Of a DNA stretch of 36,797 nt, positions 25,358-33,579 are shown one piece after another. The notes under the pieces are model-generated. The model saw nothing but the letters and a program-made list of their open reading frames with translations, was not told the origin of the DNA and did no database searches. The translations under genes were made by a program, and so were the position numbers. This DNA is from Lachnospiraceae bacterium (GTDB taxonomy: Bacteria > Bacillota > Clostridia > Lachnospirales > Lachnospiraceae): assembly GCA_022771765.1 (NCBI GenBank), contig JALELN010000075.1, positions 1 to 36,797 on the forward strand, read 5' to 3'. Each line of letters starts with the position of its first letter. The stretch's first letter is position 1.

Positions 25358-27448
25358 ATGAACGTTTACACAACTGACAAGATTCGTAACGTAGTTCTTT
25401 TAGGCCATGGAGGGGCGGGCAAGACCAGCCTGGTAGAAGCAATGGCATATCTGGCTGGACAGACGACCAGAATGGGAAAGATCAGTGAAGGTAACACGAT
25501 TAGTGATTTTGATAAAGAGGAGATTAAGCGCTCATTTTCTATCAGTACATCCGTAGTTCCCATCGAGTGGGAAGGAAGCAAGATCAATATTTTGGATACG
25601 CCCGGATATTTTGACTTTGTGGGCGAGGTAGAGGAGGCTGCGGCTGTGGCAGACGCAGCGATCATCGTTGTTTCCGGCAAGGCAGGCATTGAGGTAGGTA
25701 CGAAGAAAGCGTGGGAGATCTGTGAGAAGTATAAGCTGCCCCGCATGGTATTCGTGACCGATATGGATATAGATAACGCGAGCTACCGTCAGGTAGTAGA
25801 GGATTTACAGGCATTGTACGGCAAGAAGATTGCGCCGTTCCATCTGCCGATCCGCGAGAACGAGCAGTTTGTGGGTTATGTCAATGTCATTCAGCAGCGG
25901 GCAAAGCGTTGGAAGGATGATGGTACAGTGGAGAAATGTGAGATCCCTGATTATTCACAGGCCAATCTGGAGATTTGCCGCGAGGCACTCATGGAGTCTG
26001 TTGCGGAGACCAGCGAGGAGTTCATGGACCGCTATTTTAACGGCGAGGAGTTTTCTGATGATGAAATCCGTCAGGCACTGCGTGTCAATGTGGCAGAGGG
26101 AAGCATTGTTCCGGTGCTGATGGGATCAAATGTAATGGCGCGTGGTATGTACACGCTGATGGTTGATATTGTAAAATATCTTCCCAGCCCGGATAAGCGC
26201 ACTGTAGCAGGTATCAACGCAAAGACAAATGAGGTTTATCAGGCAGACTATGATTTCGCGAAGCCGAAGTCAGCTTATGTATTTAAGACGATTGTTGATC
26301 CGTTTATCGGAAAGTACTCGCTGATCAAGGTGAATTCCGGTGTGTTAAAGACGGACGATGTGATGTACAATTATCACAAGGATGTAGAGGGCAAGATCGG
26401 CAAGTTGTATGTGATGTGCGGAGGCAAGGCAGAGGAGGTCAAGGAGCTGCATGCCGGAGATATCGGAGCACTGGCAAAGCTGACAACGGCTGCTACGACG
26501 GATTCCCTGTCCACAAAGGCCAATCCGATCGCATATATCCGTACGAATATCTCTACTCCGTATACTTACATGCGCTATAAGGCAAAGAACAAGGGTGATG
26601 AGGATAAGATCTCCCAGGCACTGCAGAAGATGTCTCAGGAGGATCTGACTTTAAAGGCAGTCAACGACAGCGAGAACGGACAGACGCTGCTTTACGGTAT
26701 CGGTGAGCAGCAGTTAGAGGTCGTTGCGAGCAAGCTGCTGGCGAAGTATAAGGTAGACATTGAGCTGTCCCGCCCGAAGGTGGCATTCCGCGAGACACTG
26801 CGCAAAAAAGCAGATGTAGAGTACAAGTATAAAAAGCAGTCCGGCGGACACGGTCAGTACGGACATGTCAAGATGACATTCGAGCCCTCCGGCGATCTGG
26901 AGACACCTTATGTATTTGAGCAGATCGTTGTTGGCGGTGCGGTTCCGAAGAACTACTTCCCCGCAGTGGAGAAGGGTATTCAGGAATCCGTAAAAAAGGG
27001 ACCGATGGCTGCATATCCCGTGGTAGGTGTGAAGGCTGTCCTTTACGATGGATCTTACCATCCGGTAGATTCTTCTGAAATGGCATTCAAGGTAGCTGCC
27101 CAGCAGGCATTTAAGAAGGGCTTTATGGAGGCAAATCCGGTGCTCTTAGAGCCCATCGCTTCCCTGAAGGTGGTTGCTCCTGACACCTACACCGGTGATA
27201 TTATGGGTGATCTGAACAAGCGCCGCGGCCGTGTACTCGGTATGAATCCCATCGAGGGCGGCAAGCAGGAGATTCTTGCAGATGTACCTTACACCGAACT
27301 GTTTGGCTACAATACAGAGCTTCGCTCCATGACCGGAGGCGCCGGTGAATTCTCCTATGAGTTCGCCCGTTACGAGCAGGCGCCCTCCGATGTACAGGAG
27401 AAGGAGATTGCAGCCCGCGCAAGCAAGCTGGATAATTCTGAGGAATAA
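25358..27448 (+). CDS. Elongation factor G-like GTPase (FusA2 type)
   Basis: Translational GTPase of 696 residues with the full five-domain EF-G layout, but of the divergent EF-G paralogue type. G1 is GHGGAGKT (residues 16-23) where canonical EF-G has AHIDAGKT. G3 is DTPGYFDF (80-87) rather than DTPGHVDF. G4 reads TDMD (134-137) instead of NKMD. Domain IV (GGHGQYGHVKM...) and domain V are present. ATG 25358 has AGGAGGGT upstream; the frame continues to 25316 without ribosome site. Paralogues of this type bind ribosomes but are not the main translocase; the exact role here is unknown. It is a single-gene unit with its own promoter and terminator, not in a str (rpsL-rpsG-fusA-tuf) operon. Confidence 0.9.
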   Translation: MNVYTTDKIRNVVLLGHGGAGKTSLVEAMAYLAGQTTRMGKISEGNTISDFDKEEIKRSFSISTSVVPIEWEGSKINILDTPGYFDFVGEVEEAAAVADAAIIVVSGKAGIEVGTKKAWEICEKYKLPRMVFVTDMDIDNASYRQVVEDLQALYGKKIAPFHLPIRENEQFVGYVNVIQQRAKRWKDDGTVEKCEIPDYSQANLEICREALMESVAETSEEFMDRYFNGEEFSDDEIRQALRVNVAEGSIVPVLMGSNVMARGMYTLMVDIVKYLPSPDKRTVAGINAKTNEVYQADYDFAKPKSAYVFKTIVDPFIGKYSLIKVNSGVLKTDDVMYNYHKDVEGKIGKLYVMCGGKAEEVKELHAGDIGALAKLTTAATTDSLSTKANPIAYIRTNISTPYTYMRYKAKNKGDEDKISQALQKMSQEDLTLKAVNDSENGQTLLYGIGEQQLEVVASKLLAKYKVDIELSRPKVAFRETLRKKADVEYKYKKQSGGHGQYGHVKMTFEPSGDLETPYVFEQIVVGGAVPKNYFPAVEKGIQESVKKGPMAAYPVVGVKAVLYDGSYHPVDSSEMAFKVAAQQAFKKGFMEANPVLLEPIASLKVVAPDTYTGDIMGDLNKRRGRVLGMNPIEGGKQEILADVPYTELFGYNTELRSMTGGAGEFSYEFARYEQAPSDVQEKEIAARASKLDNSEE

Positions 27449-27522
27449 ATAAAGATGTTTATATGAATATGTGATATTATGGAGATAGGTATTCCGACAG
27501 AGAGAATGAATGTTGCGAAAGG

Positions 27523-27554
27523 GCAGCCAGACAAATTGTCTGGCTGCTTTTTTT
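27523..27554 (+). terminator. Terminator of the EF-G-like gene
   Basis: GCAGCCAGACAA (27523-27534) pairs perfectly with TTGTCTGGCTGC (27536-27547) around a single central A, giving a nearly continuous palindrome, followed by seven Ts. Confidence 0.93.
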
Positions 27555-27613
27555 GTTGCGTCAAAAATGGAAGCAGTATGATATAATATGAAAATATGGA
27601 GATTTATGTAAAA

Positions 27614-27844
27614 ATGAAAAACCAAGGGAATTACAATTTGATTAAGTGTCAAACAAAAAGAGCAGTCTGTAAACTCCGGAATGATATATACCGGTGTAAA
27701 ATCATTATTTTAGTATTGATTATATATGGAATTGTGTCACAGATCGCATTTGGAATGATGTGCCCTTTTAAGATTCTGACAGGGTGGGACTGTCCCGGAT
27801 GTGGACTGACCAGGGGATGCATGTGTGATAGAATATGTATATAA
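27614..27844 (+). pseudogene. Truncated DUF2752-family membrane protein
   Basis: The 76-residue frame has a basic N-terminus, one membrane segment (about 29-47) and then CPFKILTGWDCPGCGLTRG, the signature of the DUF2752 family (C-P...T-G...C-P-G-C-G-x-T-R). In complete members this is followed by an amphipathic part and one or two more membrane segments; here the frame runs only nine residues further, ending in unrelated CMCDRICI. So the C-terminal half is missing, apparently by deletion near 27815. An extended -10 TGaTATAAT box lies at 27579-27587. ATG 27614 has GGAG upstream; ATG 27596 is possible but close to the transcription start. The family function is unknown. Confidence 0.65.
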
Positions 27845-27872
27845 AATATATTTTACAAAGGAGATATTAGTT

Positions 27873-28190
27873 ATGAGATGCAGTAATTGTGGGAATGAAT
27901 TGAAAGAAGGAGAGGTTTTTTGTAGCAAGTGCGGTGCAAAAGCTACCGTACAGCCGCAGAACGAAAATCCAAATCCGGCTCCGACATACCAGAATAATGG
28001 GAATGCGGACTATGCTCCGAATAACGCAGCGCCTGTCTATTCCGCACCGGTTAATCAGGATCCGAGATTTGATTACAGCCCCATCAGCATGTGGGGATAT
28101 TTCGGTTATGAGCTTTTGTTTGCGATTCCATGTACCGGATTTATTTGGCTTTTAGTTTTTTCATGTCGAATGGCTGCACTTGTTTCCTAA
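27873..28190 (+). CDS. Zinc-ribbon membrane protein, probably truncated
   Basis: A 105-residue protein starting with a zinc ribbon, C-S-N-C-G-N-E-L...C-S-K-C-G (residues 3-22). A Pro/Asn-rich linker (about 26-68) leads to a W-G-Y-F-G-Y-E-L-L-F-A-I-P membrane segment that ends at L-L-V-F-S. In related Lachnospiraceae proteins this helix is usually followed by a conserved tail of 20-40 residues; here the frame changes to CRMAALVS and stops. Other frames do not restore an obvious tail, so the end was probably replaced. AAAGGAG precedes the ATG. It lies just after the truncated DUF2752 gene, so two neighbours have each lost their C-terminus. Function unknown. Confidence 0.65.
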   Translation: MRCSNCGNELKEGEVFCSKCGAKATVQPQNENPNPAPTYQNNGNADYAPNNAAPVYSAPVNQDPRFDYSPISMWGYFGYELLFAIPCTGFIWLLVFSCRMAALVS

Positions 28191-28230
28191 ATTTATATGT
28201 GCTAGTATACTGGCAGATGGAGGAAGTGTG

Positions 28231-28673
28231 ATGATTCATTTAAGTGAACGACACAGAGAAACATTAGCGTATGCGCTTAACGTAAGTATCTGGAATGTGA
28301 TCTGGCTGCCGGTCGGGTTGGCAATCTTTTGTGCGCTAACGTGCAGAATTGCTGTGAAAAGTATTTAAAACATATTATCAGCGAATTTTACGATACTGAT
28401 GATGCGGCGATGCAAAATGAAAAGACAATGATTTTACGAACCCATAGTTTTAGAAAACTTTTGAAATTTATTCGCGGCACGATGTCTAGGGAAATCAGCA
28501 AAGATGAAATTTCTTTGATCACGAAAGCCGATGGTTATTATTTTTCAGTAAGATATCCAAGTGACGAATACTTTGAAACGGATGAAACTGACAGTGAAGG
28601 GTGCGAAGAAGCACTTCGATGCTGTAAAAAAGTTACCGATCGTATGATTGCAGAAAAGTCGGGTGAGCAGTAG
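28231..28673 (+). pseudogene. HEPN-domain gene broken by a frameshift
   Basis: ATG 28231 (GGAGG upstream) opens a frame reading MIHLSERHRETLAYALN. At about 28276-28281 the HEPN-like sequence moves to the -1 frame, where RKYLECDLAAGR continues as CANVQNCCEKYLKHI, then ILRTHSFRKLLKFI and FSVRYPSDEYF, and ends at 28673. Joined, they give about 147 residues, the usual size of HEPN proteins, with the family pattern (Q-x-x-E-K-x-L-K, T-H-x-x-x-x-L, R-Y-P). The -1 frame has a stop at 28278-28280 and no good start, so the second part is not an independent gene. HEPN proteins often work with nucleotidyltransferase (MNT) partners as toxin-antitoxin pairs; no partner is seen. A mutation is likelier than programmed slippage, as no slippery heptamer is visible. 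Confidence 0.6.
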
Positions 28674-28675
28674 CT

Positions 28676-28704
28676 TGCTATCTGCATTCGTTCAGCAGAT
28701 AGCA
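28676..28704. repeat. Inverted repeat over the thiD stop codon
   Basis: TGCTATCTGC (28676-28685) and GCAGATAGCA (28695-28704) form a perfect 10-bp stem with a nine-base loop. It spans the end of thiD, 3 bases after the end of the convergent HEPN gene. No T-run follows on either strand. It may still end or protect the thiamine operon transcript. Confidence 0.5.
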
Positions 28705-29493
28705 GTGCATCATCGGTCCGGAACCTTTGCCGAGGTCGAGACCTGCGGCCAGTGCACCTGAGATATATTCCTTGGCGCGGCGTACGGACTCATCCAGCGG
28801 GAATTCTTTTGCGAGATTGGAGGCGATAGCACTGGAGAGCGTACAGCCGGTGCCATGGGTGTTTTCGGTTTGGATTCGTTTCCCTGCAAACCACTCAAAG
28901 TTGTCGTTTGCATATAGAAGATCATTGGCGTCATTGACGCTGTGACCGCCCTTTAAGAGGACGGCGCAGTGGTAGGTGACGCCGATTTTTTTTGCCGCAG
29001 CACACATGTCGTCAGCGGTTTCAATTTTGCTGTCGCTCAGTATCTCTGCTTCCGGGATGTTGGGTGTGACCAGGGTTGCCAGCGGGAGCAATTCCCTTGT
29101 GAGTGTGTCAACAGCATCGGTTTTCAGCAGAGCAGAGCCGCTGGTGGCTACCATGACCGGATCAACAACAATGTTTCTTGCCTGATAGAAGCGCAGCTTT
29201 TCCGCAATGACACGGATCAGTTCTGAGGAAGCGACCATACCGATCTTCACGGCGTCAGGGAAAATGTCCTCGAACACAGCATCCAGCTGTTGACCTAAAA
29301 ATTCCGGTGTAACTTCGGAAATGGCGCGCACTCCGGTGGTGTTCTGGGCAGTGAGAGCCGTGATGGCGCTCATAGCGTAGACACCATTCATAGTCATGGT
29401 CTTGATATCTGCCTGTATTCCGGCTCCACCGCAGGAATCTGAGCCTGCGATTGTGAGTGCTGTTTTTATATTTTTAGCGTCCATATGTGTCAT
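28678..29493 (-). CDS. thiD: Hydroxymethylpyrimidine/phosphomethylpyrimidine kinase
   Basis: Phosphorylates hydroxymethylpyrimidine and its monophosphate to the diphosphate used by ThiE. It has 271 residues and the PfkB-like ribokinase fold. Signatures are ALTIAGSDSCGGAGIQADIK near the start, VKIGMVAS about residue 81, VDPVMVATSG about 109, and the anion hole TENTHGTGCTLSSAIA near 211-226 with the catalytic Asp position replaced by the usual Cys-containing HGTGCT of ThiD. Two in-frame ATGs lie at 29493 and 29484; the first is used here without strong ribosome-site support. It is the last gene of the TPP-riboswitch operon. A PdxK-like activity is possible, but context favours ThiD. Confidence 0.94.
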   Translation of the reverse strand: MTHMDAKNIKTALTIAGSDSCGGAGIQADIKTMTMNGVYAMSAITALTAQNTTGVRAISEVTPEFLGQQLDAVFEDIFPDAVKIGMVASSELIRVIAEKLRFYQARNIVVDPVMVATSGSALLKTDAVDTLTRELLPLATLVTPNIPEAEILSDSKIETADDMCAAAKKIGVTYHCAVLLKGGHSVNDANDLLYANDNFEWFAGKRIQTENTHGTGCTLSSAIASNLAKEFPLDESVRRAKEYISGALAAGLDLGKGSGPMMHCYLLNECR

Positions 29494-29536
29494 CTCTCCA
29501 TTCTTCGTGTAACTCTCACAGATGTCTCATTTAATC

Positions 29537-30175
29537 TTAAAAAAGCAATTCGATTACTTTGTTTTTTAGCTCCGCGGTTGCCGCCTGGATATTTTCTGCT
29601 CCAAAGATCGCAGATACAACTGCGATACCGTCCATGCCGCCTCCGGCAAGTTCATCGACATTTGAAAGGCTGATGCCGCCAATCGCGACTGCCGGAATAT
29701 TGACGGATGAGCAGATCTCTTTGAGCTGTTTATTTGTGATGCGGATTGCCGTCTGCTTGGTGGGAGAGGGAAAGACGGCACCGACACCGAGGTAGTCTGC
29801 GCCTGCGCGCTCAGCAGCCTGCGCCTGTGCAATTGTTTTTGCGGTTGCTCCGATGATAAAATCCTTTGGAGTTTCCTTACGGATCTGCGCGACCGGAGCA
29901 TCTTCAATACCGACATGTACGCCGTCCGCACCGCTCTTCAGTGCGATCTGTACGTTGTCGTTGATAATCAGAGGAACCTTGTAGGAGTGGCAGAGCGCGG
30001 CAAGCTGTTTTGCTTCACGTAAAAATACATCCTCATCCATCTCTTTTTCCCGAAGCTGAATGATCGTGGCACCGCCTTTTAAGGCATCTTCCACCTGCTC
30101 ATATAAGGTCTGTCTGCCGACCCATGCCCGGTCGGTTACTGCGTACAGCAGTAATTGTTCTTTTTGAAATTTCAT
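29537..30175 (-). CDS. thiE: Thiamine phosphate synthase
   Basis: Couples HMP diphosphate with thiazole phosphate to form thiamine phosphate. The 212-residue TIM barrel shows the ThiE motifs YAVTDRAW at the start, GGATIIQLREKEMD near 33-46, LIINDNVQIALKSGADGVHVG near 69-89, GVGAVFPSPTK near 133-143 and AIGGIS near 168-173. The pyrophosphate-binding GG/S loop at the end is present. It lies 17 bases after the TenI-like gene and 43 bases before thiD on the same transcript, which the TPP riboswitch controls. Confidence 0.94.
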   Translation of the reverse strand: MKFQKEQLLLYAVTDRAWVGRQTLYEQVEDALKGGATIIQLREKEMDEDVFLREAKQLAALCHSYKVPLIINDNVQIALKSGADGVHVGIEDAPVAQIRKETPKDFIIGATAKTIAQAQAAERAGADYLGVGAVFPSPTKQTAIRITNKQLKEICSSVNIPAVAIGGISLSNVDELAGGGMDGIAVVSAIFGAENIQAATAELKNKVIELLF

Positions 30176-30192
30176 TCGTGTTCTCCAATTTG

Positions 30193-30795
30193 TTAAAATA
30201 ATGCGAGATATGAGCCTGCATCCTCACACGTCATGGCACTGCTCATGATGCATGCGCCAGTCGCGCCGGCTGCTCTGACTGAGATCAGATTTTCCGGACT
30301 GATGCCCCCGATCGCATAGACCGGGATGGAGACAGACGCGCATACCTCCCGTAGAAATTCCAGTCCCCGTCCGGGTAATCCTTTTTTGCAGTCGGTATCA
30401 AAGATATGTCCGGCTGTGATGTAGGTACAGCCAAGTGATTCGGCTTCTTTGGCATCTGCAACAGAGTGGCAGGAAGCACCGAGAATCTGAAAATTTATCC
30501 GTTCAGTTTCCGGGAGGGTACGCAGTACGGACAGTGGAAGATGCAGGGCAGGATGGTGCAACTCCCGTGCAACCGATGTATAATTATGTAAAATGCATAA
30601 AGCCCTGCATTTTTTGCAAATACATAACACTTTTCCTGCAAGTTCGGCGTATTCCGTTTCCGGCAGATCTTTTTCTCGCAGAAGTATGGCGGCGGGATGC
30701 GCTTTGGCGAGCCTTTCGATTCGTGTCAGAAAGTCCTCCCGGCAGAGTGCGCGGTTGGTCACGCAGATGATGTCTTTACACATACAGGTAATCAT
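30193..30795 (-). CDS. ThiE/TenI-like protein, probable thiazole tautomerase
   Basis: A 200-residue TIM-barrel protein of the ThiE/TenI group. Sections ICVTNRALCRE, AILLREKDLPE, LGASCHS and TAGHIFDTDCKKGLPGRG and AIGGISPEN match family blocks, but it is shorter and more divergent than the ThiE next to it. It lacks the ND-V-x-x-A-L block of true ThiE and has H-N-Y instead of the N-D pair needed for the pyrimidine substrate, while the G-H-I-F-x-T block fits TenI. B. subtilis TenI tautomerises the thiazole product before ThiE acts, so this role is likely. Its start overlaps the 3' end of thiH (20 bases for ATG 30795, 8 for ATG 30783), suggesting translational coupling. Confidence 0.8.
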   Translation of the reverse strand: MITCMCKDIICVTNRALCREDFLTRIERLAKAHPAAILLREKDLPETEYAELAGKVLCICKKCRALCILHNYTSVARELHHPALHLPLSVLRTLPETERINFQILGASCHSVADAKEAESLGCTYITAGHIFDTDCKKGLPGRGLEFLREVCASVSIPVYAIGGISPENLISVRAAGATGACIMSSAMTCEDAGSYLALF

Positions 30796-32038
30796 TCAGA
30801 ACAGGCTGCAGTCCTTCATCAGCAATGTCACTGTACATTTTTTCCAGGCTTCGGCTGTCATCGATCTCAAACTGCTCATCGCCCTGGGCACTGTCTGATT
30901 CCTTTCCACTGTATTTGCTCTCATGGTCACCAATACCCGTTGATACACCCGCGGAAATCTTTGTTGCCGCGATCTTTACGATGCCGTTTCGAAACTGCGC
31001 GCTTTCCCGGGAGGACACTGTAATGCCGACATATGGCAGAAAGATGCGGTAGGCACATAAAATCTGGCAAAGCTGTGTCTCGTGGACATCAAGGGGATTG
31101 ATCCTGTCATTGTTGATGATCGGGCGCAGTCTGGGACAGGAGAGTGACATCTCCGCATGGGGATATTTGCGCTGCAGGTAATAGACATGCAGTGCGCTGG
31201 CAAGAGCATCCTTGCGAAAGTCAGAGAGACCCAGCAGTGCGGAGAATGCAACGCCCCGCATTCCTCCCCGCAGGGCGCGCTCCTGCGCGTCAAAACGGTA
31301 AGGCCACACACGCTTGTGTCCCAGAAGATGCAGCGACTCATATTTGTCCGCGTCATAGGTCTCCTGAAAGACGGTGACATAGTCTGCACCGCATTCGTGA
31401 AGATAGCGGTATTCGTCTGTGTTGACAGGATAGATCTCCAGACCGACCATGCGGAAGTATTTGCGTGCCAGTTTGCAGGCTTCCCCGATATATGTTACGT
31501 CGCTCTGGGCACGGCTTTCGCCGGTGAGAATCAGGATTTCTTCCATGCCGCTGTCCGCGATGACCTTCATTTCATGTTCAATCTGCTCGGGAGTCAGCTT
31601 CATGCGGTTGATGTGGTTGTAACAGTTAAAACCGCAGTAAACGCAGTAATTCTCACAGTAGTTCGCGATGTAGAGCGGAGTAAACAGGTAGACCGTGTTT
31701 CCAAAGTGTTTGCTTGTCTCCAGACGGGCTCTCTGTGCCATTCGTTCCAAAAACGGTTCGGCGGCAGGGGAGAGCAGCGCCTTGAAATCGTCAATGGAAC
31801 AGGTTTCATGCTCCAGAGCTGCCTGCACATCCCTGGCGGTGTATTTGTCAGGCTCGTAGGAATTCATGTGGGACATGACGTTTTCGCGGACATCAGAATC
31901 GATCTGTTCCATACCGGGCAGATATTCCATATGATTTTTTCGTGAGGAAGGGTCGGTTTCCAGACGGTGTTTTCGCTCCAGCGCTTCAGGGGATAAATAT
32001 TCGGAATCGATAAAAAACTGATTTTCTTTCGTTGCCAT
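30776..32038 (-). CDS. thiH: 2-iminoacetate synthase
   Basis: Radical SAM enzyme that cleaves tyrosine to dehydroglycine (2-iminoacetate) and p-cresol, supplying the C-N unit of the thiazole ring without oxygen. The [4Fe-4S] motif C-x3-C-x2-C is visible as CENYCVYC (residues 128-135 from the chosen start). The N-terminal 120 residues include NHMEYLPGM and the conserved ETCSIDDFKALLSPAAEPF stretch of ThiH. The length, about 420, fits clostridial ThiH; the paralogue HydG is an alternative, but the thi operon context settles it. ATG 32038 is preferred because AGGGG lies 8 bases upstream, at the end of thiG; a GTG at 32047 is the longer option. ThiH works as a partner of ThiG. Confidence 0.95.
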   Translation of the reverse strand: MATKENQFFIDSEYLSPEALERKHRLETDPSSRKNHMEYLPGMEQIDSDVRENVMSHMNSYEPDKYTARDVQAALEHETCSIDDFKALLSPAAEPFLERMAQRARLETSKHFGNTVYLFTPLYIANYCENYCVYCGFNCYNHINRMKLTPEQIEHEMKVIADSGMEEILILTGESRAQSDVTYIGEACKLARKYFRMVGLEIYPVNTDEYRYLHECGADYVTVFQETYDADKYESLHLLGHKRVWPYRFDAQERALRGGMRGVAFSALLGLSDFRKDALASALHVYYLQRKYPHAEMSLSCPRLRPIINNDRINPLDVHETQLCQILCAYRIFLPYVGITVSSRESAQFRNGIVKIAATKISAGVSTGIGDHESKYSGKESDSAQGDEQFEIDDSRSLEKMYSDIADEGLQPVLNDYLYV

Positions 32039-32050
32039 CGTAATCACCCC

Positions 32051-32821
32051 TCAATCCCGCAGAAATCCGGTCAGCGGGTCAGAAGCGGAGGCACCTCTGG
32101 TAAGTACCCGGCCAAGTCCGGCAAGATATGCTTTTCGTCCTGCCTCGATTGCCTGACGGAAAGCAGATGCCATCAGAGGAAGGTCTCCGGCCGTGGCCAG
32201 CGCTGTGTTTGCCATGATCGCTGCCGCGCCCATCTCCATCGCTTCACATGCCTGCGAAGGCTTGCCGATACCGGCATCCACGATGATGGGAAGGTCGATT
32301 TCATCAATGAGAATCTGGATAAAGTCTTTGGTGGCAAGACCCTTGTTGGAACCGATCGGTGAGGCAAGGGGCATAATGCTTGCGGCACCTGCGTTTACAA
32401 GATCGCGGGCTGCATTCAGATCCGGATACATATAGGGCATGACAATAAAGCCCTCCTTTGCAAGGATCTCCGTCGCGCGGATAGTCTCCTGATTGTCAGG
32501 AAGCAGATATTTGGAATCCCGCATGATCTCAATTTTTACGAAATCACCGCAGCCCAGTGCCCGGGCGAGTCTGGCGATGCGCACGGCTTCCTCGGCGGTT
32601 CTTGCGCCGCTGGTGTTGGGTAGGAGCGTCACACCCTCGGGAATATAATCGAGAATATTTTCTTTTTCCTGTGTATTGGCACGGCGCACAGCCAGAGTGA
32701 TGATCTCCGCGCCGGCATCCTTCACTGCGGATTCAATGAGCTTCAGGGAATATTTTCCTGAGCCTAAGATAAAGCGGGAGTTGAATTCGTGTCCCCCGAT
32801 GATCAGTTTATCGTTATTCAT
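32051..32821 (-). CDS. thiG: Thiazole synthase
   Basis: Builds the thiazole phosphate ring from deoxyxylulose-5-phosphate, dehydroglycine and sulphur carried by ThiS thiocarboxylate. It has 256 residues, full length. Features are [12 protein letters not shown] near residues 13-24, [10 protein letters not shown] about 41 with the R-R-x-N pattern, [15 protein letters not shown] near 65-79, the ridge-forming [27 protein letters not shown], and [27 protein letters not shown]. The Schiff-base Lys is expected in the FVKIE segment (about 97). The gene lies between thiF and thiH on the riboswitch-controlled transcript, 100 bases after thiF. Confidence 0.96.
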   Translation of the reverse strand: MNNDKLIIGGHEFNSRFILGSGKYSLKLIESAVKDAGAEIITLAVRRANTQEKENILDYIPEGVTLLPNTSGARTAEEAVRIARLARALGCGDFVKIEIMRDSKYLLPDNQETIRATEILAKEGFIVMPYMYPDLNAARDLVNAGAASIMPLASPIGSNKGLATKDFIQILIDEIDLPIIVDAGIGKPSQACEAMEMGAAAIMANTALATAGDLPLMASAFRQAIEAGRKAYLAGLGRVLTRGASASDPLTGFLRD

Positions 32822-32921
32822 GATGTGTTTCCTTTCGTGTGAATCTATATTTTTTTGTAAGTATTTTTGGCAGTGCCAATGTAATATCTTTCGATATTAT
32901 GCACAGGCTGAGGGCAGTCTG

Positions 32922-33575
32922 TTATTCGATCTCCCCTGCCAGAATGCGCAAAACTGTGTGTGCCTGATGTGCGGCGCACAACATTACGCGGGATGAGACA
33001 AGTCCGATACCGTCCGCAACGTCTGAGACGCCGTCCCCGCACAGATAAAAATGACTGCTCACACGTCTTGTCCGAATGTCGTTTGCACTGCCGAAACCAG
33101 CCATTCCGGAGGCTGCCACCAGATATTTTTCCGGCATTTTTGTCAGGACCAGATTTGTGAGCATGGCTTTAGCTGCTGCGTCGTCAAAGGCTTCACAGAT
33201 GATATCCGCCTGTTGTAAGAGCGGGAACGCATTCTGATCCGTGATGCGGATATCGTGCGTTTCCAGGGTGACATACGGTGCGATCTCATGCAGATTTTCC
33301 GCCAGTGCATCCGGTTTGTTGATTCCGACCTGTGATGCTTTATACTGCTGGCGATGAAGGTTGGATATATCCACACGGTCAAAGTCGATCAGGATCAATT
33401 TGCCGATGCCGGCGCGGGAAAGTGATACGGCGATATTTGAACCGAGTCCGCCAAGACCGCAGATGGCGACAGTGGCAGATGATATTTTTTCCTGCCGGGC
33501 TTCTCCGTGGCGCTGACGTAAGATCTGCAGCATTTCCGCTTCCGAAGGAATACTGTTTGACAGATTCGAAGACAT
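32922..33575 (-). CDS. thiF: ThiS adenylyltransferase
   Basis: Activates the C-terminal glycine of the sulphur carrier ThiS by adenylation. At 217 residues it is the short ThiF/MoeB/HesA form. The nucleotide motif AICGLGGLGSNIAVSLSRAG lies near residues 37-56, LILIDFDRVDISNLHRQQY near 60-78 with the R-Q-x-Y signature, and DDAAAKAML near 131. It ends without the extra domain seen in larger E1-like enzymes. The start ATG 33575 lies 4 bases after the ThiS stop, and its ribosome site GGAGGGGG is the same DNA that codes for the glycine tail of ThiS. Clear partner of the ThiS gene upstream. Confidence 0.93.
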   Translation of the reverse strand: MSSNLSNSIPSEAEMLQILRQRHGEARQEKISSATVAICGLGGLGSNIAVSLSRAGIGKLILIDFDRVDISNLHRQQYKASQVGINKPDALAENLHEIAPYVTLETHDIRITDQNAFPLLQQADIICEAFDDAAAKAMLTNLVLTKMPEKYLVAASGMAGFGSANDIRTRRVSSHFYLCGDGVSDVADGIGLVSSRVMLCAAHQAHTVLRILAGEIE

Positions 33576-33579
33576 TGAT

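Noticed and set aside
28180..28230. Extension of the first HEPN frame upstream to a TTG at 28180
   Set aside because: The added residues do not resemble a HEPN N-terminus, and ATG 28231 has its own GGAGG site.
28276..28282. Programmed -1 frameshift site in the HEPN gene
   Set aside because: The heptamer in frame is not of the X-XXY-YYZ slippery type, and no downstream stimulatory hairpin is evident. Mutation is the simpler explanation.
27449..28680. Mobile element or genomic island as the cause of the damaged genes
   Set aside because: No transposase, integrase, flanking direct repeats or tRNA target was found. Base composition does not clearly differ from the surroundings.
31157..31945. 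Long open frame of 262 codons on the plus strand
   Set aside because: It runs antisense through thiH, which has unmistakable radical SAM motifs. The plus-strand product shows no recognisable features.
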